DNA from: Epinephelus fuscoguttatus
Lineage: Eukaryota; Chordata; Actinopteri; Perciformes; Serranidae
Assembly (NCBI RefSeq): GCF_011397635.1
Contig: NC_064756.1
Span: forward strand, 32,354,996 to 32,418,995
Direction of reading: 5' to 3'
Length of the DNA: 64,000 bases
Both the position numbers and the translations under genes were made by a program. The notes beneath the pieces were generated by a model, which worked only from the letters and a program-made list of their open reading frames with translations, was not told where the DNA came from and did not search any database. Shown piece by piece: positions 13,901 to 32,515 of this stretch. Each line of letters opens with the position of its first letter. Positions within the stretch are counted from its first letter, which is position 1.

Positions 13901-14399
13901 ACGTGCAGCTGCTAGGGTAAAAAGATGAGGCAAATCAACTCTGACTTGCTGTGTCTGAAAATGGAACAACATCAGGCCTGAGAGTCTGATGAGACGAAGA
14001 CTGGGCTTTTCCAACATGTGTTCACAAGTTGTTTTTTTAATTTAATTTAATTTATTCTTCATTTTTGTTACTTTACTTTTTGGGTTTTACCGGCAAACAT
14101 TTCAAATACTGAGTCAGTTTTTAAAAAGTGTTATTTTGAAATAAAAATCTTCGTCATAACAAAGTGTAGAAAATTCTAAGGACATTCTTTTTAATTTGTC
14201 AATTATCTATACAACAGTAATATGAACTGAGTTGAATTGGACATTTTTGGGTGCAATTTCAGATATGATACCTTACTTTTTTGAAAATGAAGAAGAAACG
14301 GGTGATATTGAATAACACAGTGTTAGTAGTGTAAAAGTGGTGAACATGTAAAGGGAAACCATACAATATATCAAAAAAAAGAACTTTACTTTTGCCTTT

Positions 14400-14950
14400 C
14401 AGAGCAGCTTTAAACCTCCTTGAAATGCTGGCATACGGGTCCTGTGAGCTGTGTGTAGGAGAATACTGGACCAGACTTCAATAAGGAAAGCCCTGCAGTC
14501 TTGGGGACGACAAAAGAAGAAATCTTCTTTGCACTCTGCTCTCCAGAACATAAAGTTTAGGTTTCCATTTGGTGACCAGAGAAACTGTGAAATGTTGTTA
14601 TGGGACTATACAGAGCAACCGCCTCAGTGGTTCCCACAACATGATGTAAGGGGGATGAAAGACAACTCATCAGACCATAATACTTAAATTTCCATTTCCT
14701 AGGCATCCTCACTTTGTGCTACTTACACTAGATTATGGGTCTTTGTGCACTGGCATCGATACAAGCAGCTTCTTAATAGCAGTGGCACCATGAAAAGCAG
14801 TTTGGGAAGATCACAGTGTAGCCTTTGTCCAGGCTGTCACAAAGGTGCTGATTCAATTCTCTGGTCATTTTTGAGGCTGCATTTTTGTGGTGTTTGAAGA
14901 TATTTTTTTTTTTCCCATTTTAAATTTTTTATTTTAGGTTTTTTGCTTAC
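14400..14950 (-). mobile_element. probable degenerate Tc1/mariner-type transposase relic
   Basis: Read on the minus strand, about 14665-14690 gives VLWSDELSF. This resembles the (V/I)LWSDES(R/S)F block around the first catalytic aspartate of Tc1-like transposases, with plausible but frame-broken sequence on both sides. I could not find terminal inverted repeats. It could be another DNA transposon family. Confidence 0.35.
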
Positions 14951-17900
14951 TGTTTGACACTCTGCACATTTTCATTAACTGGTTCCTAGGCGGCTCACCT
15001 AGTTTAGGTGCATGTTTTGAAGCTGCGTGACAGGTCTCATGCAACTTTTCAGCCTCTTCACTGTCAAGTATCTAATAAAGGGAAATGCCTAAGATAAATA
15101 ATTCCACCCACCCCCCACAAAACCTGCAGGCCTTTTACAAAAATGGCTGTCAGATACTTTATGAGTATTCATGTGCTACCACAAGGGATGGCTTGTACAA
15201 TATAATGCAGATCAATCCAATTACCATGAACATTTGTTCACACAGTAGACAGAATAACAGAAACACCTTAGCATAATACAACACCACCACAAACCAGGGC
15301 CTAAGAACATACCTGACTTCAATCAAATTGAACTGCAAACTTCACAATAATAGATGTTGCACTAAATTTTACAGTGTTTACGTTGTTGAGTGCAACCCCT
15401 GTAGATATGACTGCTGTGAGATATCCAAGACATATATGATGTGCTGTACATGAGAAGAATTTATAAGTAACCCTGAAAGTACAGAGCGTATTCTGTGTTG
15501 TAACAGTTTGTCTGTATTTCTTATGGGCTCACAAGGATAGAGATGACTAGAGGGAAGATCCTGCAGAATGCTATATTGTCAAAGTCAGAATTGGGGGTCT
15601 GACATGCACAAAGAGGATGTTTTCAGAGTCTGACCCGTGAGACTGCACAAGTCAGGAAGGGATTTCACCATGCATGCTGCTGCAGCTCTCATACTAAAAT
15701 GCCAGCAAAGATATTCTGTTACGTTCCAAATATTATGGCTTATGTTGAGACAAGCAGACATTATAAATGTTATAATGACATTAATATGTAAAATATTTGT
15801 CATCTCATGTGACATTTTATCTGCTGGCATAATAGGAACACAACCAATAATAATATTAATGTGCTCAAACGGCAGAGAGCAACAGCATGGACCCCCAGAG
15901 AATTTCTGTAAGGTGATTCTGTCAAACCTCTGGCTGTCAGGTCTCATTTAATACAAGCATAAAACTCCAAGTTAAACTTTCTTTAACCCCTGCTGAGTAA
16001 ATTCAACAATAATTATCAATTTCAAGAATTCTTAGAGATCCGTTTTCATCTTTACTTTCAACACATAGGTATGTACTGTACTATGTGTTCAGCTTAGACG
16101 TAAGAGTGCTTGTTCTTCCCTCTCCTGAATATGAGTAGTCAAGAAAAGCACATGTACTCTTCATCTTTGGTTTTGAAGAGAGGTAGCCTGTAGTTTTCAG
16201 GATCACCTCCTGCAGGGTTGAGCGCCTGGAGCACACAGTATGGAACCTGCTGCTTTTTAGCGCAGCTAGTTGTATTTTTCTAGGATGGTAAAACACTGCG
16301 CCCAATAACTTTAGTTTCCTAGATCATACTGTCAAAGTTTAATTTCCTTGGTTGCTCTGTAGGACATTTAGAGGGGACAAATCATACATGTAGGAGCCAT
16401 GAGAATCTGAACGTTGATGTTTTTGTGTCATGTATGACACATTTAAAGGGCTTACCCACAAGTGCTTAATAAAGAATGAAGAGGAATGGGCTGCAACATT
16501 TTTCAAAACATACATCACAACCCGTAGCACCAGAGGATACAAGATGTAAATAGGATAGTTTTGAAGTAGCCCCATGTTTGTACTTCTCATGTATGGCCAT
16601 TACATTCCAGTCACAGAGCTGAACATCCTTTTTATCTAATATATAAAAACCCGGTGATCTTTAAGAAACCCAGAAGGTCATTTAACAAGATTTACCGCTG
16701 TTCTGAAGAAATGGAATCCTCAAAGACTCTTTTAACCATCGAGATTTGGGAAAAAAAAGAAGTAAAAAATCCATCCGCTGCTGGGGGAAATAAAAAAATA
16801 AATTTAACCCATTTCCCAGATTTTGACTTTATTTCCTATCCAGGAAGACAGTAATTATGTATCTGCTTGCTCATTTTATATGACACAAGAAAAACTTTAA
16901 GATGTTTTATAGCAGAATATTAAATGATACAGTATAGACCAATAATACTGATAACAGCACTTTTTAAACTGTCGTACGTCATAGAAATTGAGCTCAAACA
17001 TCATGTCATGTGTGGCTACCAGCTTCGTTTGGATTCGAGAAAAGTGGAGCAACGTGAAAAATGGGTTAAAATATATATTTTGTATTTCAGATTTTAGAGG
17101 AGTCTGTGAGGATTGTTTTTTTTTCTTTCAAAGATCACTTGATAGTTATTTTTCAGCAACAACGTATCTCTGTGACTCATCTCATTGGAGTATTAGTATC
17201 AAAAGCTTGAGGAGGAGAGTTGCTCGTTCCTCCCGGGTCAAACTGATTTGAGTTTTCACTTTTATTGTGATTGATATGATTGTAAAGATCATTGGTGCCT
17301 GAATCAGACCGCCTTAGTGGAGCACTCTGGCATCAGGGAGAGGAGACGGGACTGTTGTCAGGCCCAGCAGAGAGCAGAGAGTGCTGATATTCTTTTTGTC
17401 ATTATAGTCAGTTTTTCATCTTTATGCAGAACACTGGCAGCGACTGGCTCCAATGGAGATCTTTGGGACCCAAAGTGCCACTTGTTTTCTATTGTACAAG
17501 GTAATTAAATGCATTCTCCTGGTGTCTTGTGTCTATTCAGTCCTCATTACACAGCTTGAATGAAAACCATCAGTACTTGAGCTCCTGAGAACCAGAGCAG
17601 GGAAACACTAGTAGAAACTGCATTAATACAGAATCCTAAGATAAGTTCACGGTGGGAAATGATCCAGCAGAAATGTACAGATATTGTATCTAAAAGGAGC
17701 AAAATGCAGCGATATCTGGCGTGGGGGAGCATGCAAGTATTTCTTATGAAGTACTTCCTTCTCTGAGTCCCACAGGAACTGCATTACTTCAAAATAACCA
17801 TTTATCAAGGAGATCCACAATTGGTCCGCAGGGTGAGCGGCAGTCAACCATAAATCTAGAAATGTCAGATAAGGCAGCATACAGCACTTCTCGTACCAAT

Positions 17901-18499
17901 TACGTTGTAGTAAGCTTTGATACATGTAGTAGTTATACTCAAAGCAAAGAAGGGAATCATGAAGCGGCCCCGATATCCAACTCAACAACCTCTGCAGCTA
18001 GTTTCAGCAGGGCCTAAAACTTACTGATCTGGTTGGAAGGAATCCCATCATCCCAGGCTGGATGGGGATGGAGCTTAGTCATGACTGGTGTGGCCTCCTT
18101 TTTGTATGCTGAGGATCCTCTTGCATTGATAATCCCAAATCCTGGTGTAGATTTTGGGCCTATATATCAAGAATCGGGCTGAAATAAGAGGATCACGGCA
18201 TGGCACTGCTCCACAGCAGGAAACTCAGAGAATGGAGCGTAACAGCTTTGTTTGCCCCACTGAGACTTTTGCAACTTCACAAGCAATCCATAATCATCCT
18301 GTGTTGATGTTACTGTTTGTGCACTACCATGAAAGTAAGGAGGACCAGCAGGGAAGGATGTGTCAACATATACATTATGATATAGAGCCAAATTTAAAAT
18401 TAAGACATGACTACAGGGGTATGTTGCTCTTTCTGATCATCATCCAGGATGCCTCAAAGAGATCCAGCGGAGGAGCTGGAGGGGCATTTGCTTGTAAAG

Positions 18500-18514
18500 A
18501 GCGCCATCTGGTGG
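18500..18514 (-). promoter_or_regulatory. CTCF-type motif
   Basis: On the minus strand the 15-mer CCACCAGATGGCGCT fits the remembered CTCF core CCASYAGRKGGCRSY at every position. It lies about 100-200 bp upstream of the inferred slc7a1 first exon, a common place for CTCF sites. Occupancy is not shown by sequence. Confidence 0.55.
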
Positions 18515-18599
18515 CTGTAGGTGGCGCTTGTAGAAAAGGGTACAACCACAATCTGATTCTCGTTTAACAATCGGGTGGAGCCTCACAGCAGGGCGGACT

Positions 18600-18734
18600 T
18601 CTCGCGGATAGTATAGTGGTTGGTTATACGCGTGTGTGAATTTGTGTTTGGATGTGTGTGTCCCCCCCTTACAAAACATCCGCCAGAACAGGAAGAGGCA
18701 GCAGCTGTTAGTGATCGGCCTCTTCTTAAAGAAG
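18600..18734 (+). other. slc7a1: inferred noncoding first exon of slc7a1 (5' UTR)
   Basis: The coding exon begins with a spliced leader: the acceptor ATCAACAG lies at 25933, 38 bp before the start codon, so at least one 5' exon must lie upstream. The best candidate ends at AAAGAAG|GTAAGA (18734), in a locally CpG-bearing stretch (ACGCGTGTG, CTCGCGGATAG) next to a CTCF-type motif. The transcription start is a guess. No TATA box is obvious. Assignment to this gene is inferred from position and the donor. Confidence 0.4.
18652..18711 (+). CDS. short upstream ORF in the inferred slc7a1 leader
   Basis: ATG at 18652 opens 19 codons (MCVSPPYKTSARTGRGSSC), then TAG, all inside the inferred first exon. 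The mammalian CAT-1 leader contains a 48-codon uORF whose translation controls an IRES during amino acid starvation (established in the literature). This one is shorter and I see no sequence similarity. It counts only if the exon call is right. Confidence 0.3.
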   Translation: MCVSPPYKTSARTGRGSSC

Positions 18735-21700
18735 GTAAGACCTCTGAAGTTGAATATGTTGACTTTTTCTTGTTGTTTGGGGCGCAGCAGCAGCGTGGTC
18801 GCTTCCCTGCCATGCTGCAGAGGCGCACAAGGAAGCAGTGCACATGGTCTGAGAGAGAGGAGGAAGGGACCGTCGGCTGATGCAATATAACCTGAGGGCA
18901 TCCGAGAGAAGCTACTGTACTTTTCTCGCCATACCAACAGACTTTAAAGTAGCCGAGTGCGACACAAAAACTTTCACTAAGGATACACAGAATATAAAAG
19001 TGAATCGGAAGTAGTTTTGCGTGTATGTGTGCAGTTTGAAAAAAAAACTGAGCTGTGAGCGTGTGGAGAAACATTGCCTTTTATAGCGAGTGTCATTCCC
19101 ACCAGGGGTGTGGGTGTACTCACATGAACCCACTCTGCAAATGAATTTGATTTCTTGCACATTTTTCATCCGTGTTATTAAGGTTTTTTTGTGTTTTTGC
19201 TTGGCTTCATGACATTTGAAACTAAGACAAAGTGATGAAAAATGTGAATGTGTGCAGAAAAGGACGATTTGGATTAAACATACATGTATGATGTGCACCC
19301 AAACATTTGTTTGTATGTGAAATACGTTTGGCATTAATCATGCAGAGGTCAAACCACATTAAATCAAAGATAAGATACACCTTTATTGATCCCAGAGGAA
19401 CACCCAGAATCAGTTAATTAAAATCATGTTCTAAATTATCTGTTTGAGTGGTTCTTATATGCAATAATTTCAATGAGAAGTTGGTACATGGATCATTTAA
19501 GCTTATATGCCAACTTTTTTCCACATGAATTTGATTCATCTTTACTTTAGATGTGATTGTTAAGGAATTCACATTTTTCTTAAGAGCAGGGTTGGTTGGG
19601 ACATTTTTGTATCGACATCAAATAACCTTTCATTACCCATAGTCGATCAATAGTTTGATCCCTGAACAGATACAGGTGCTTCCTAACAATTTACCAAGTT
19701 TTTCCGAGCACAACCCAAACTTGAAAGGTACAATTTTGTAAAATGTACAAGTAGTGCATTTTCCCCAAATTCTGCTTTTTGGGACGGTTGGGAAACCTAT
19801 TGGCTAAAAAACACCTTTGTTCATCAAAGAACACCTTTGATGTATAATGTCACTTGTTCACACATTTTTGAGAAAAAGAACACATTTGTAAAATGATTAT
19901 AATTTCATAAGTTACTCAGATATGGTATTTAGCTGCCTTCCAAGTCTTCATTTCAGTGGTACCTACAGTACCAGGTTGGTGTGGTTATTGTAGGCTATAT
20001 GTTGCCTATAGGTTTTTGTAGGCTATCGAGTTAGGTTTTTTTTTTTTTTTTTAAATGTCAACAACAACAACTTTGTTTCAACTTATGGTTGAAATGTAGG
20101 CCTATATGAAGTCCTTGAAGTAAACATTCACGCAGTGACTTCACAATGGGTCTTATTCAAATAGGAAAAGCCTTTGTCCTGTTTTTGTTTACGTTTTGTT
20201 AATTTGTAACAAGGTAGGAATATAAACAAATACCGTCCCAACTGTCGAAGGGAGAGCACACACTAACACTAGCACAGACTGAAAAAATCAGCTTTCCAAT
20301 GATTGGTTTGTTTTTGTATTAAAGTGGAGGAATAGTCAGAAGGTCTCCACTTTGAGGTTGAAAGTGAAGATGATGAAGTGGCTTAGTTGCTTTCCAACTT
20401 AACCTCTGTCCCAACTGACCCTACTCTCCCATATTTGTGTGTCCATATGTTCAAGTGTTATTGGTGGCTGTAATCCTTCCTTCTGTCCATACTGGCTAGG
20501 GAGAGATCCTTTTCAAATGTGAGTCCAATCTTAGTGACAGGAACAAAATCCACAGTCCTTGCTATGTGCAAAAATGCATTTTAAAGTTTTTACAAAGCTA
20601 ATTTGAAGCCTCAGAGATCTGAGTTAGTCAAATCAAGTCATCCAAAGTTACTGTGTTTTCAGCACAGTATTCTGCTTCTGTGCTACTGTAGCTCAGCGAG
20701 AAAGAATGTCTATGGAAACAAAGGAAGAGAAATGTATTTAATAAAAAGACTGCAGAAATATCCTCTACAAAAACACAACCGCTTTTCTGTATTTCTTCCA
20801 ACTGCTTTTATCTGGTCAGTACTTTTTAATGTTAATCCATAAATCCCCTAAATACACAGTATTTGCTGAAACACACTAAGAAACACTGTTAAAGAGACAG
20901 TACCATAATTAAAGGCTGACCAGAATTAAACACTATACTAAACAAATCCTACATCATGGACACGGCTGATATTTGAGTCTGATGGAATCAGAGTAGTTTT
21001 CAGGATCCAGCCTTTCCATCCATCAGTCCAAGAATGGAGCAACAGCTGATGTTTTATCTCTGCTGCACTGCCCAACTTCTTGATTGGACTTCACTAAATT
21101 GACCAAAACAGACAAACAAAAACAAACACATCATGTTTAAAGTGGAGTAAGGGCAACATATGGGACTAATACTGACAAAGTATGTAAAAACATTCATGTA
21201 TGTAAAGCCGTAAGCAACTGCCATCCAGCCAAATAATTGGATTCGTTTTAATGCGGCGATATGGTGTCCTGTTATGGTTTTGGCTTTAAAACTCTTTTAT
21301 AGGGATACATGATAATATCGGCACTATATTGGCTTTAAAATGAACTATTGGAATCGTCCAATATACTATTAATATCAGTATGCCACTGGTATCAGCCTAT
21401 ATCAACTTTAAAATGAACATTCTGCCAACAAGCTTTTTCTTATTTGGCTCAATGAATGAATATTACATACACTGAAAAATGTTGTATTTCATGTCTCCAT
21501 CTGTTGGTGAGTCATCATGATAAGAGTATGCATGCATAATATGATGTCAGTTCAACTACAGAATAGACTTGATGATTTCTAAAATTAGGTAGGGAAAAAA
21601 AGTTGATATATTGATATTGGTATCAGATAGCTATTGGCAAAAAAAACCCAAAAGAAATGTAACTATTAAATGCTTCTGACGTGTTAGCCAATCAGACATT

Positions 21701-24700
21701 AAAATGGCTTGAGAAATATGCAAACAAACTGAAACAAGCATTTGAGCACTTTAAATACACAGTGTGGTCACCTGTCAAATAAATGTGAATTTATCAGTTG
21801 TTGTTTGGTTTTATGTTTAGGATCAATATTACAAACGCAGTGCCAGCCAGCGGTGAGACACTTACCTCAGACTGAGGACTGTTCCTGTAAATCAGGGACA
21901 CCTTCAATATTAATGTGTGTGAGAAGACAAAAGCAGTCACACATGTTTTGCGGATGAAAGTTATTGTGTAGATGCTGTATATGGTGTCAATATGACGTTT
22001 ATGATTTTTCCATAAAGTACAAATGGAAAGTACGTTTTTGACGCTGCAACTGGCGCCAAACAAGGGTGTCAATGTCTCAGTCTACATCATGGATGATACT
22101 ATTATTGGATGTACTGGCTGTGTGTTTGTTGTACATTCAGACATTAACCACTAAAAAATTGAGATCTTCAGGCTTCACTGATTATTTATCTGCCTGCGTC
22201 ACGAAAGAGATACTTAAAGTTTTAAATGGTTGGAGGTCATTGGTTTAAAAACATTTCTGTTTTCTTTCACAAGGTCAAGAAACAAGACCCAGGCTTCAGC
22301 ACGTGAAGGTATGAACACATCAGCAAACCTCAGAATATAGTAAAAATGGCTGTTCCTCTGTCAGTGGTTGGCTCTTGTTGTCGCGTTGTCCTTCGTAGAT
22401 TTAATATTACAAGGTCAGTGTTGCCCGAGAGATGTCACCAACGCCTAAATCCCTGGAAGGGAGGAGAGTTTGTTTGGCTTGTGTAAGCTGTCTGTTTTAT
22501 GATCGCCCTCACATGGCACTTTGTTTTCTCCATCCCCAGTTACACCACAGGGGCAGGTGGGCTTTTTGTAGTGCTGCTAAATACTCTTCATGTGCCAAGA
22601 GGGAGCTGGGGGGTCTCTGAATTGGCTCTCTGCTGTTGTCATGTTTTTAAATTAATGCAGGGGAAATTATAATTTAAGACAGTCAGCAGTGTTTCTTCAA
22701 CTTATGTTAGGAAAATGCCAAGTTGCATACTCAAATGCTCAGATAATGTGTATTCCCTGATTCACATGGTCCTGCAGGTGTCCGTCACACAGATTTACAG
22801 GTCTAAGATCAGTGCCTCATTAAGTGCAAATTAGTATTTTATGGATGTAATGTTATCTTAAACATTAATTTACAGGAAGAGTATCAATGGAAATTTATTT
22901 TTATAGGACTATGTCTAAAGTACCATTACCAGGTCTGTGCCAGACCCAACATGTGAGCCACTTTGCTTGTGATTTGAGGTTTACTAAATTAATATTGGAC
23001 CTCCATAGTATACACGGGTTAAGCTGGATGTGTTATTGTGACTCTGCCGCCCTCCCCATGCATATTAACAATGTCACAGCTAACATAAAAGACATTTGAA
23101 GGAGCTGCAGTATTTTGCCTAAGGCTAAATAGTGAAGTGCATGTGACTGACTGCTATTCCAAATTCACCCACATGCCCCCTGTGCCTCACCAGCAGGTGT
23201 TGAGTTTGATGATTGGCTGAGAAGAGGGCAGGGTTCTATCCTGCCGACATGCCCACCCTCCTTTTTTAGCTCAGCAACAGCATGTCACATCTTGTGCACG
23301 CTACTGTATACCTCTACTCTGAGTTCTCAACCACTGGCTGTTCTCACCCCTTTTGTCCGTGCTGCAATGTAGCAAATGTTCTTGCGTGCGCAACATGTAA
23401 GGACATATTTTTTTCAGGTCCCACCTCTGTTCACATTTTTATCAATGTGAAAAGTACACATTTGTTTACAGATTTTCCTTTGGGTTTCCTTTCTAGTTTC
23501 AGCTTTGTGTACTATCACCAGGGTTGTTTTGGCCTCTGCATGTTGGCCTGATCAAATTTAGTCCAATGAAATAATGGCTTCAACTGTCTAGGTCATTGTA
23601 ACCTACACAGACAACACAAAGCTTTTCAGCTTTTGTTTCAGTAAGTCCTTGAATCTTGTCTCCTTTTGGAGGAATGTTCCAGACACACCCTAATTTCCTG
23701 ATATGTAGTGGAAATATCCCTCTGCAACTCTGCATGTTAACAGATCATGGAATTGATTTCGTCTTATTTGATTGTAATTCCAAATTTAAAACCACTACCC
23801 TTAGTCTTGATAAAGCATTTATTTGATGTAAAATGATTGTATTTACGCTGTAAGAAGGTTAAAGAGTACAGTGCAAGTCGTATTTGTTCTGTATTTATGA
23901 CTTTAGTATAATGAGTAAAGCTTGCCAGAGTCAGTCCGTCCTGCACAGGGGGAATATGGCTGTCGTCACAGCTGCTCTGAGCGTCTTGAGGCCATGTGAT
24001 GTGTCACTGTTCTATTTGTGAGCAGGCCACCTGAATGGTTTGTACACTAAGAGGCATCTCTGTCACGTGTCACACTAGGGCTTGTCAGCGCCTCTCTGAG
24101 CTCTACTCATCCTCAGCTGAATGTGAATGAGTTGACAGTCATCTACACTCTGGAGAACGTGGTTGAGTGGATTCATAAACTGAAAGAAGAGTAACTGTGT
24201 ATCTCAGTGAGGACAAAAGATATTTTGTTTTGCATTGTGAAAGTGAGTACCAGTTTGCATTGTTGATCAGGTCTATATCTGTCTCTGCCAGTTTGGAAGA
24301 GGCTTTGAAATTAGATCTTGGATTGTCAGGATATTGCCCTGCACAGTGTTTACAACATATCACAATGTAATTGTTCTGCAGATGATGCCGTTATGGAATG
24401 TCTAGTGCACCAGGTTGTTGGGTAACATTATGGTTTAGTTATTTTTTTCCTGTTTTGTCATTAGGTAACCAACAATAAGATGTAAAATGTGTCCATTACT
24501 GCTGAGTTTGCAATGCTGATTTTGAATTATTTCACATCACAATATGTAAAGAAGATACTGTTCATGTTCTGTGAGAAAAAAATCAGCAACTATTTAATAG
24601 CTTAAGAAAGTTCTTCCATATTGGGAATGAGCTGTCACAGCTGCTTGCACTCCAACCTGGGACGATATATGTTTTTAACAGATAATAATAATTGAAAAAG

Positions 24701-25933
24701 AGAACAGAGTATCTTTTGGAAGTAGTAATATCTCTGTAGCTTGTGCAGTTCTATAAACATAAGAGGTGGCCAGATAGTTTGTAGTATGATCCACACATTG
24801 ATGGATCAAACATTTCATGTACAATGTAGAGGCTTTGTTGGACTTATTCACACTAAATGCAGATGCATTAAAATTAAATGTAACTATGCAAAGATGAAAC
24901 AGTGTGAAGGACAACGAAATGAGGGCAGGCAGCACTTTGGATCTGCTGATTTAAATGCACTGCATATATTTAGTAGATTGACAGTTTATTCGACTATACC
25001 ATTGTGCAAATGTAAAGCTTTTATTACTCATATTCCATTCTAGTCAATGCTAATAATATGTTGTATTCTATTAATATGTACCATACTAACAATTCACATA
25101 CACCTAGCCTTACTCATCCATGCAGTTTTCCAATTAGCTTTTCTCTCAGTGCAAATGTTACTCTGGAAGTGTCTGGAACTTGTTTGTGCACCATGTTGAT
25201 CAGAATATATCTGCGTTTTTATGGAAATAACAAGGCACAAAGAATTATGGCATCATTTTCACTGCTTACAGACCAGTGACTCCATACTTACAGCCATTTT
25301 TTCTCCTGAGGTGAATGTGTTGTATTCCTACCAACATGTTTTATGTGGTACATTTGCATGCTCTCGTCACACTGTGGTGGTGGTATGAAGAACTCAGAGT
25401 CACCTGAATGTCTAAAATAGTTTCCTGTGTGTCCCACTGAAGGGTTTTTTAGACAGGTTGCTATGAAATCTGTGACTTGTTGATTAAATCAAGACTTTAT
25501 GTCACTAATATAAATGAAGTGAGTAAAGTTTTAAGTTTGTCTGTTACATTGAGTTAATGTTCATCATGATGCAAAATATTGTAATAGTAGTAGTGGTAAT
25601 GTTTTCATGTTTTGTCTTTTGGCACCACACAAATCCTCACAGCAGTATCCTCCATCACTGAAATCAAATGCAGATTGAGCAAGGTAATTTGGAGTGTCTT
25701 CACTCTAAATGCCAGTGGGTAAAAAAGAACACAACAAAATGTCACCACTTAGTTTATTGGTTTTAAGCTCTTATCTCTAAAAACATCAACTCAAAGTTAG
25801 AAGCCCAAGGAACAAACAGCTACTTGATCTGGTACTGGAGCAGCACCATATTTTTTTGTTTGTTTTATTCATTGTCTGGTAAAATGCATAGTCATCTCAA
25901 AGCTCTGTCATTCCTATCTTGTTTTATCAACAG
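18735..25933 (+). other. inferred slc7a1 intron 1, no gene recognised
   Basis: This 7.2 kb stretch has no frame I can match to a protein family. It is AT-rich, with a T run near 20036-20052 and scattered short repeat-like words. If the first exon call is wrong, part of this is simply upstream flank. Confidence 0.5.
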
Positions 25934-25971
25934 GTAAATTATCTTCTGTAGAGCTTTTGGTGCCAGCCAGG

Positions 25972-31723
<5,752 letters not shown>

Positions 31724-32323
31724 GGAAGCAGGAGGTTCAGTAGTACACTCTAGCTCTGTTCCATTAAACTCTCTGAAATAGTTGCAGCTATCTAGGAGAT
31801 TTATTTATGCACCCTACCAACGAGCGTTGAGTTGTTTTCTTATTCCGCCCAGAATTTTTGATGAAAGTAAAAAAGTAAATTAGATGTAAGGCCACGTAAT
31901 AACATTTAAAAAAGTTGAGTCTCCATACATTTTAAAAAAATGTTATTTGTTGTATGTTTTGCACTCTGATATGACACATTTCCCTGAGCACGACTAATTC
32001 TGTGAAACTAAAGGCAAAGCACAAAGTAGTTTTAACAAAAGGCATCTGTTGTACATATATTAACTGTTAAACTGTATATTGGTTTGTTAGTCCACAGAAT
32101 GATCAGGATTATAAGCCCCATTCTTTTTTTCTGTAATTACTTATTTGAAGTTATTTTTTAGGAGTTGAGCATTTATTACTGCTCTTCTAGATTGAAATTG
32201 TTCATGATTGCAGGAAAGACATTAAGAATTACAAAAGCGTTTTGGTAAAAATGAATAAGGATCATCTCTTATTCTTTTTTTAAGGTAAATTTGCATGCTT
32301 TTAGCAGATATCCTGAGAAATGT

Positions 32324-32515
32324 TTTTTTTTTTTTTAGATATTTTTTGGGGCTTTTTAGCCTTTAATGTATAGGACAGACAAGCATGAAGGGGGAAGAGA
32401 GAGAGGGAGTGACATGCAGCAAAGGGCCACAGGCTGGAGTTGAACCCGGGCTGCTGCGGCAGCAGCCTTGTACATGGTGCGCCTGCTCTGCCACTAAGCC
32501 ACCAGCGCCCCAATT
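32324..32515 (-). mobile_element. tRNA-derived SINE in the slc7a1 3' UTR
   Basis: On the minus strand it starts GGGGCGCTGGTGGCTTAGTGG (A-box-like), has GGGTTCAACTCC (B box, near 32434-32445), then a pyrimidine-rich body and an A-rich tail that appears as the T run at 32324-32336. A perfect 13-bp target duplication, TCCTGAGAAATGT, flanks it at 32311-32323 and 32516-32528. The insertion is therefore clearly delimited. Confidence 0.88.

Larger units (their letters stand above)
10941..18550. other. gbe1 3' UTR plus intergenic DNA, no gene recognised
   Basis: No frame in these 7.6 kb resembles a family I know. Apart from the probable transposon relic at 14400-14950, I see AT-rich sequence, short homopolymers and isolated splice-like signals without a coherent gene. 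The gbe1 3' UTR takes up an unknown first part. Confidence 0.6.

Noticed and set aside
15585..15951. Overlapping 104- and 120-codon frames on opposite strands
   Set aside because: Both are composition-driven, with no recognisable domain, start context or neighbouring exon.
17414..17500. Exon-like piece after TTTATGCAG ending at ACAAG|GTAATT
   Set aside because: The splice consensus is fair but the frame is short, matches no family I know and has no partner exons, so it is probably chance.
18154..18567. 137-codon open frame upstream of slc7a1, with overlapping long frames on the minus strand to 19334
   Set aside because: Composition is unlike a protein, there are no family motifs or splice context, and several frames are open at once in a GC-shifted stretch.
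18600..18632. tRNA-like words (GGATAGTATAGTGGTTGG) near the inferred slc7a1 first exon
   Set aside because: It resembles a tRNA 5' half, but no B box or 3' half follows, so it is not a tRNA gene.
25957..25971. In-frame extension of slc7a1 upstream of ATG 25972
   Set aside because: It has no ATG (it opens at TTG), and starting at 25972 puts the conserved KVVDC block at the same residue numbers as human CAT-1.
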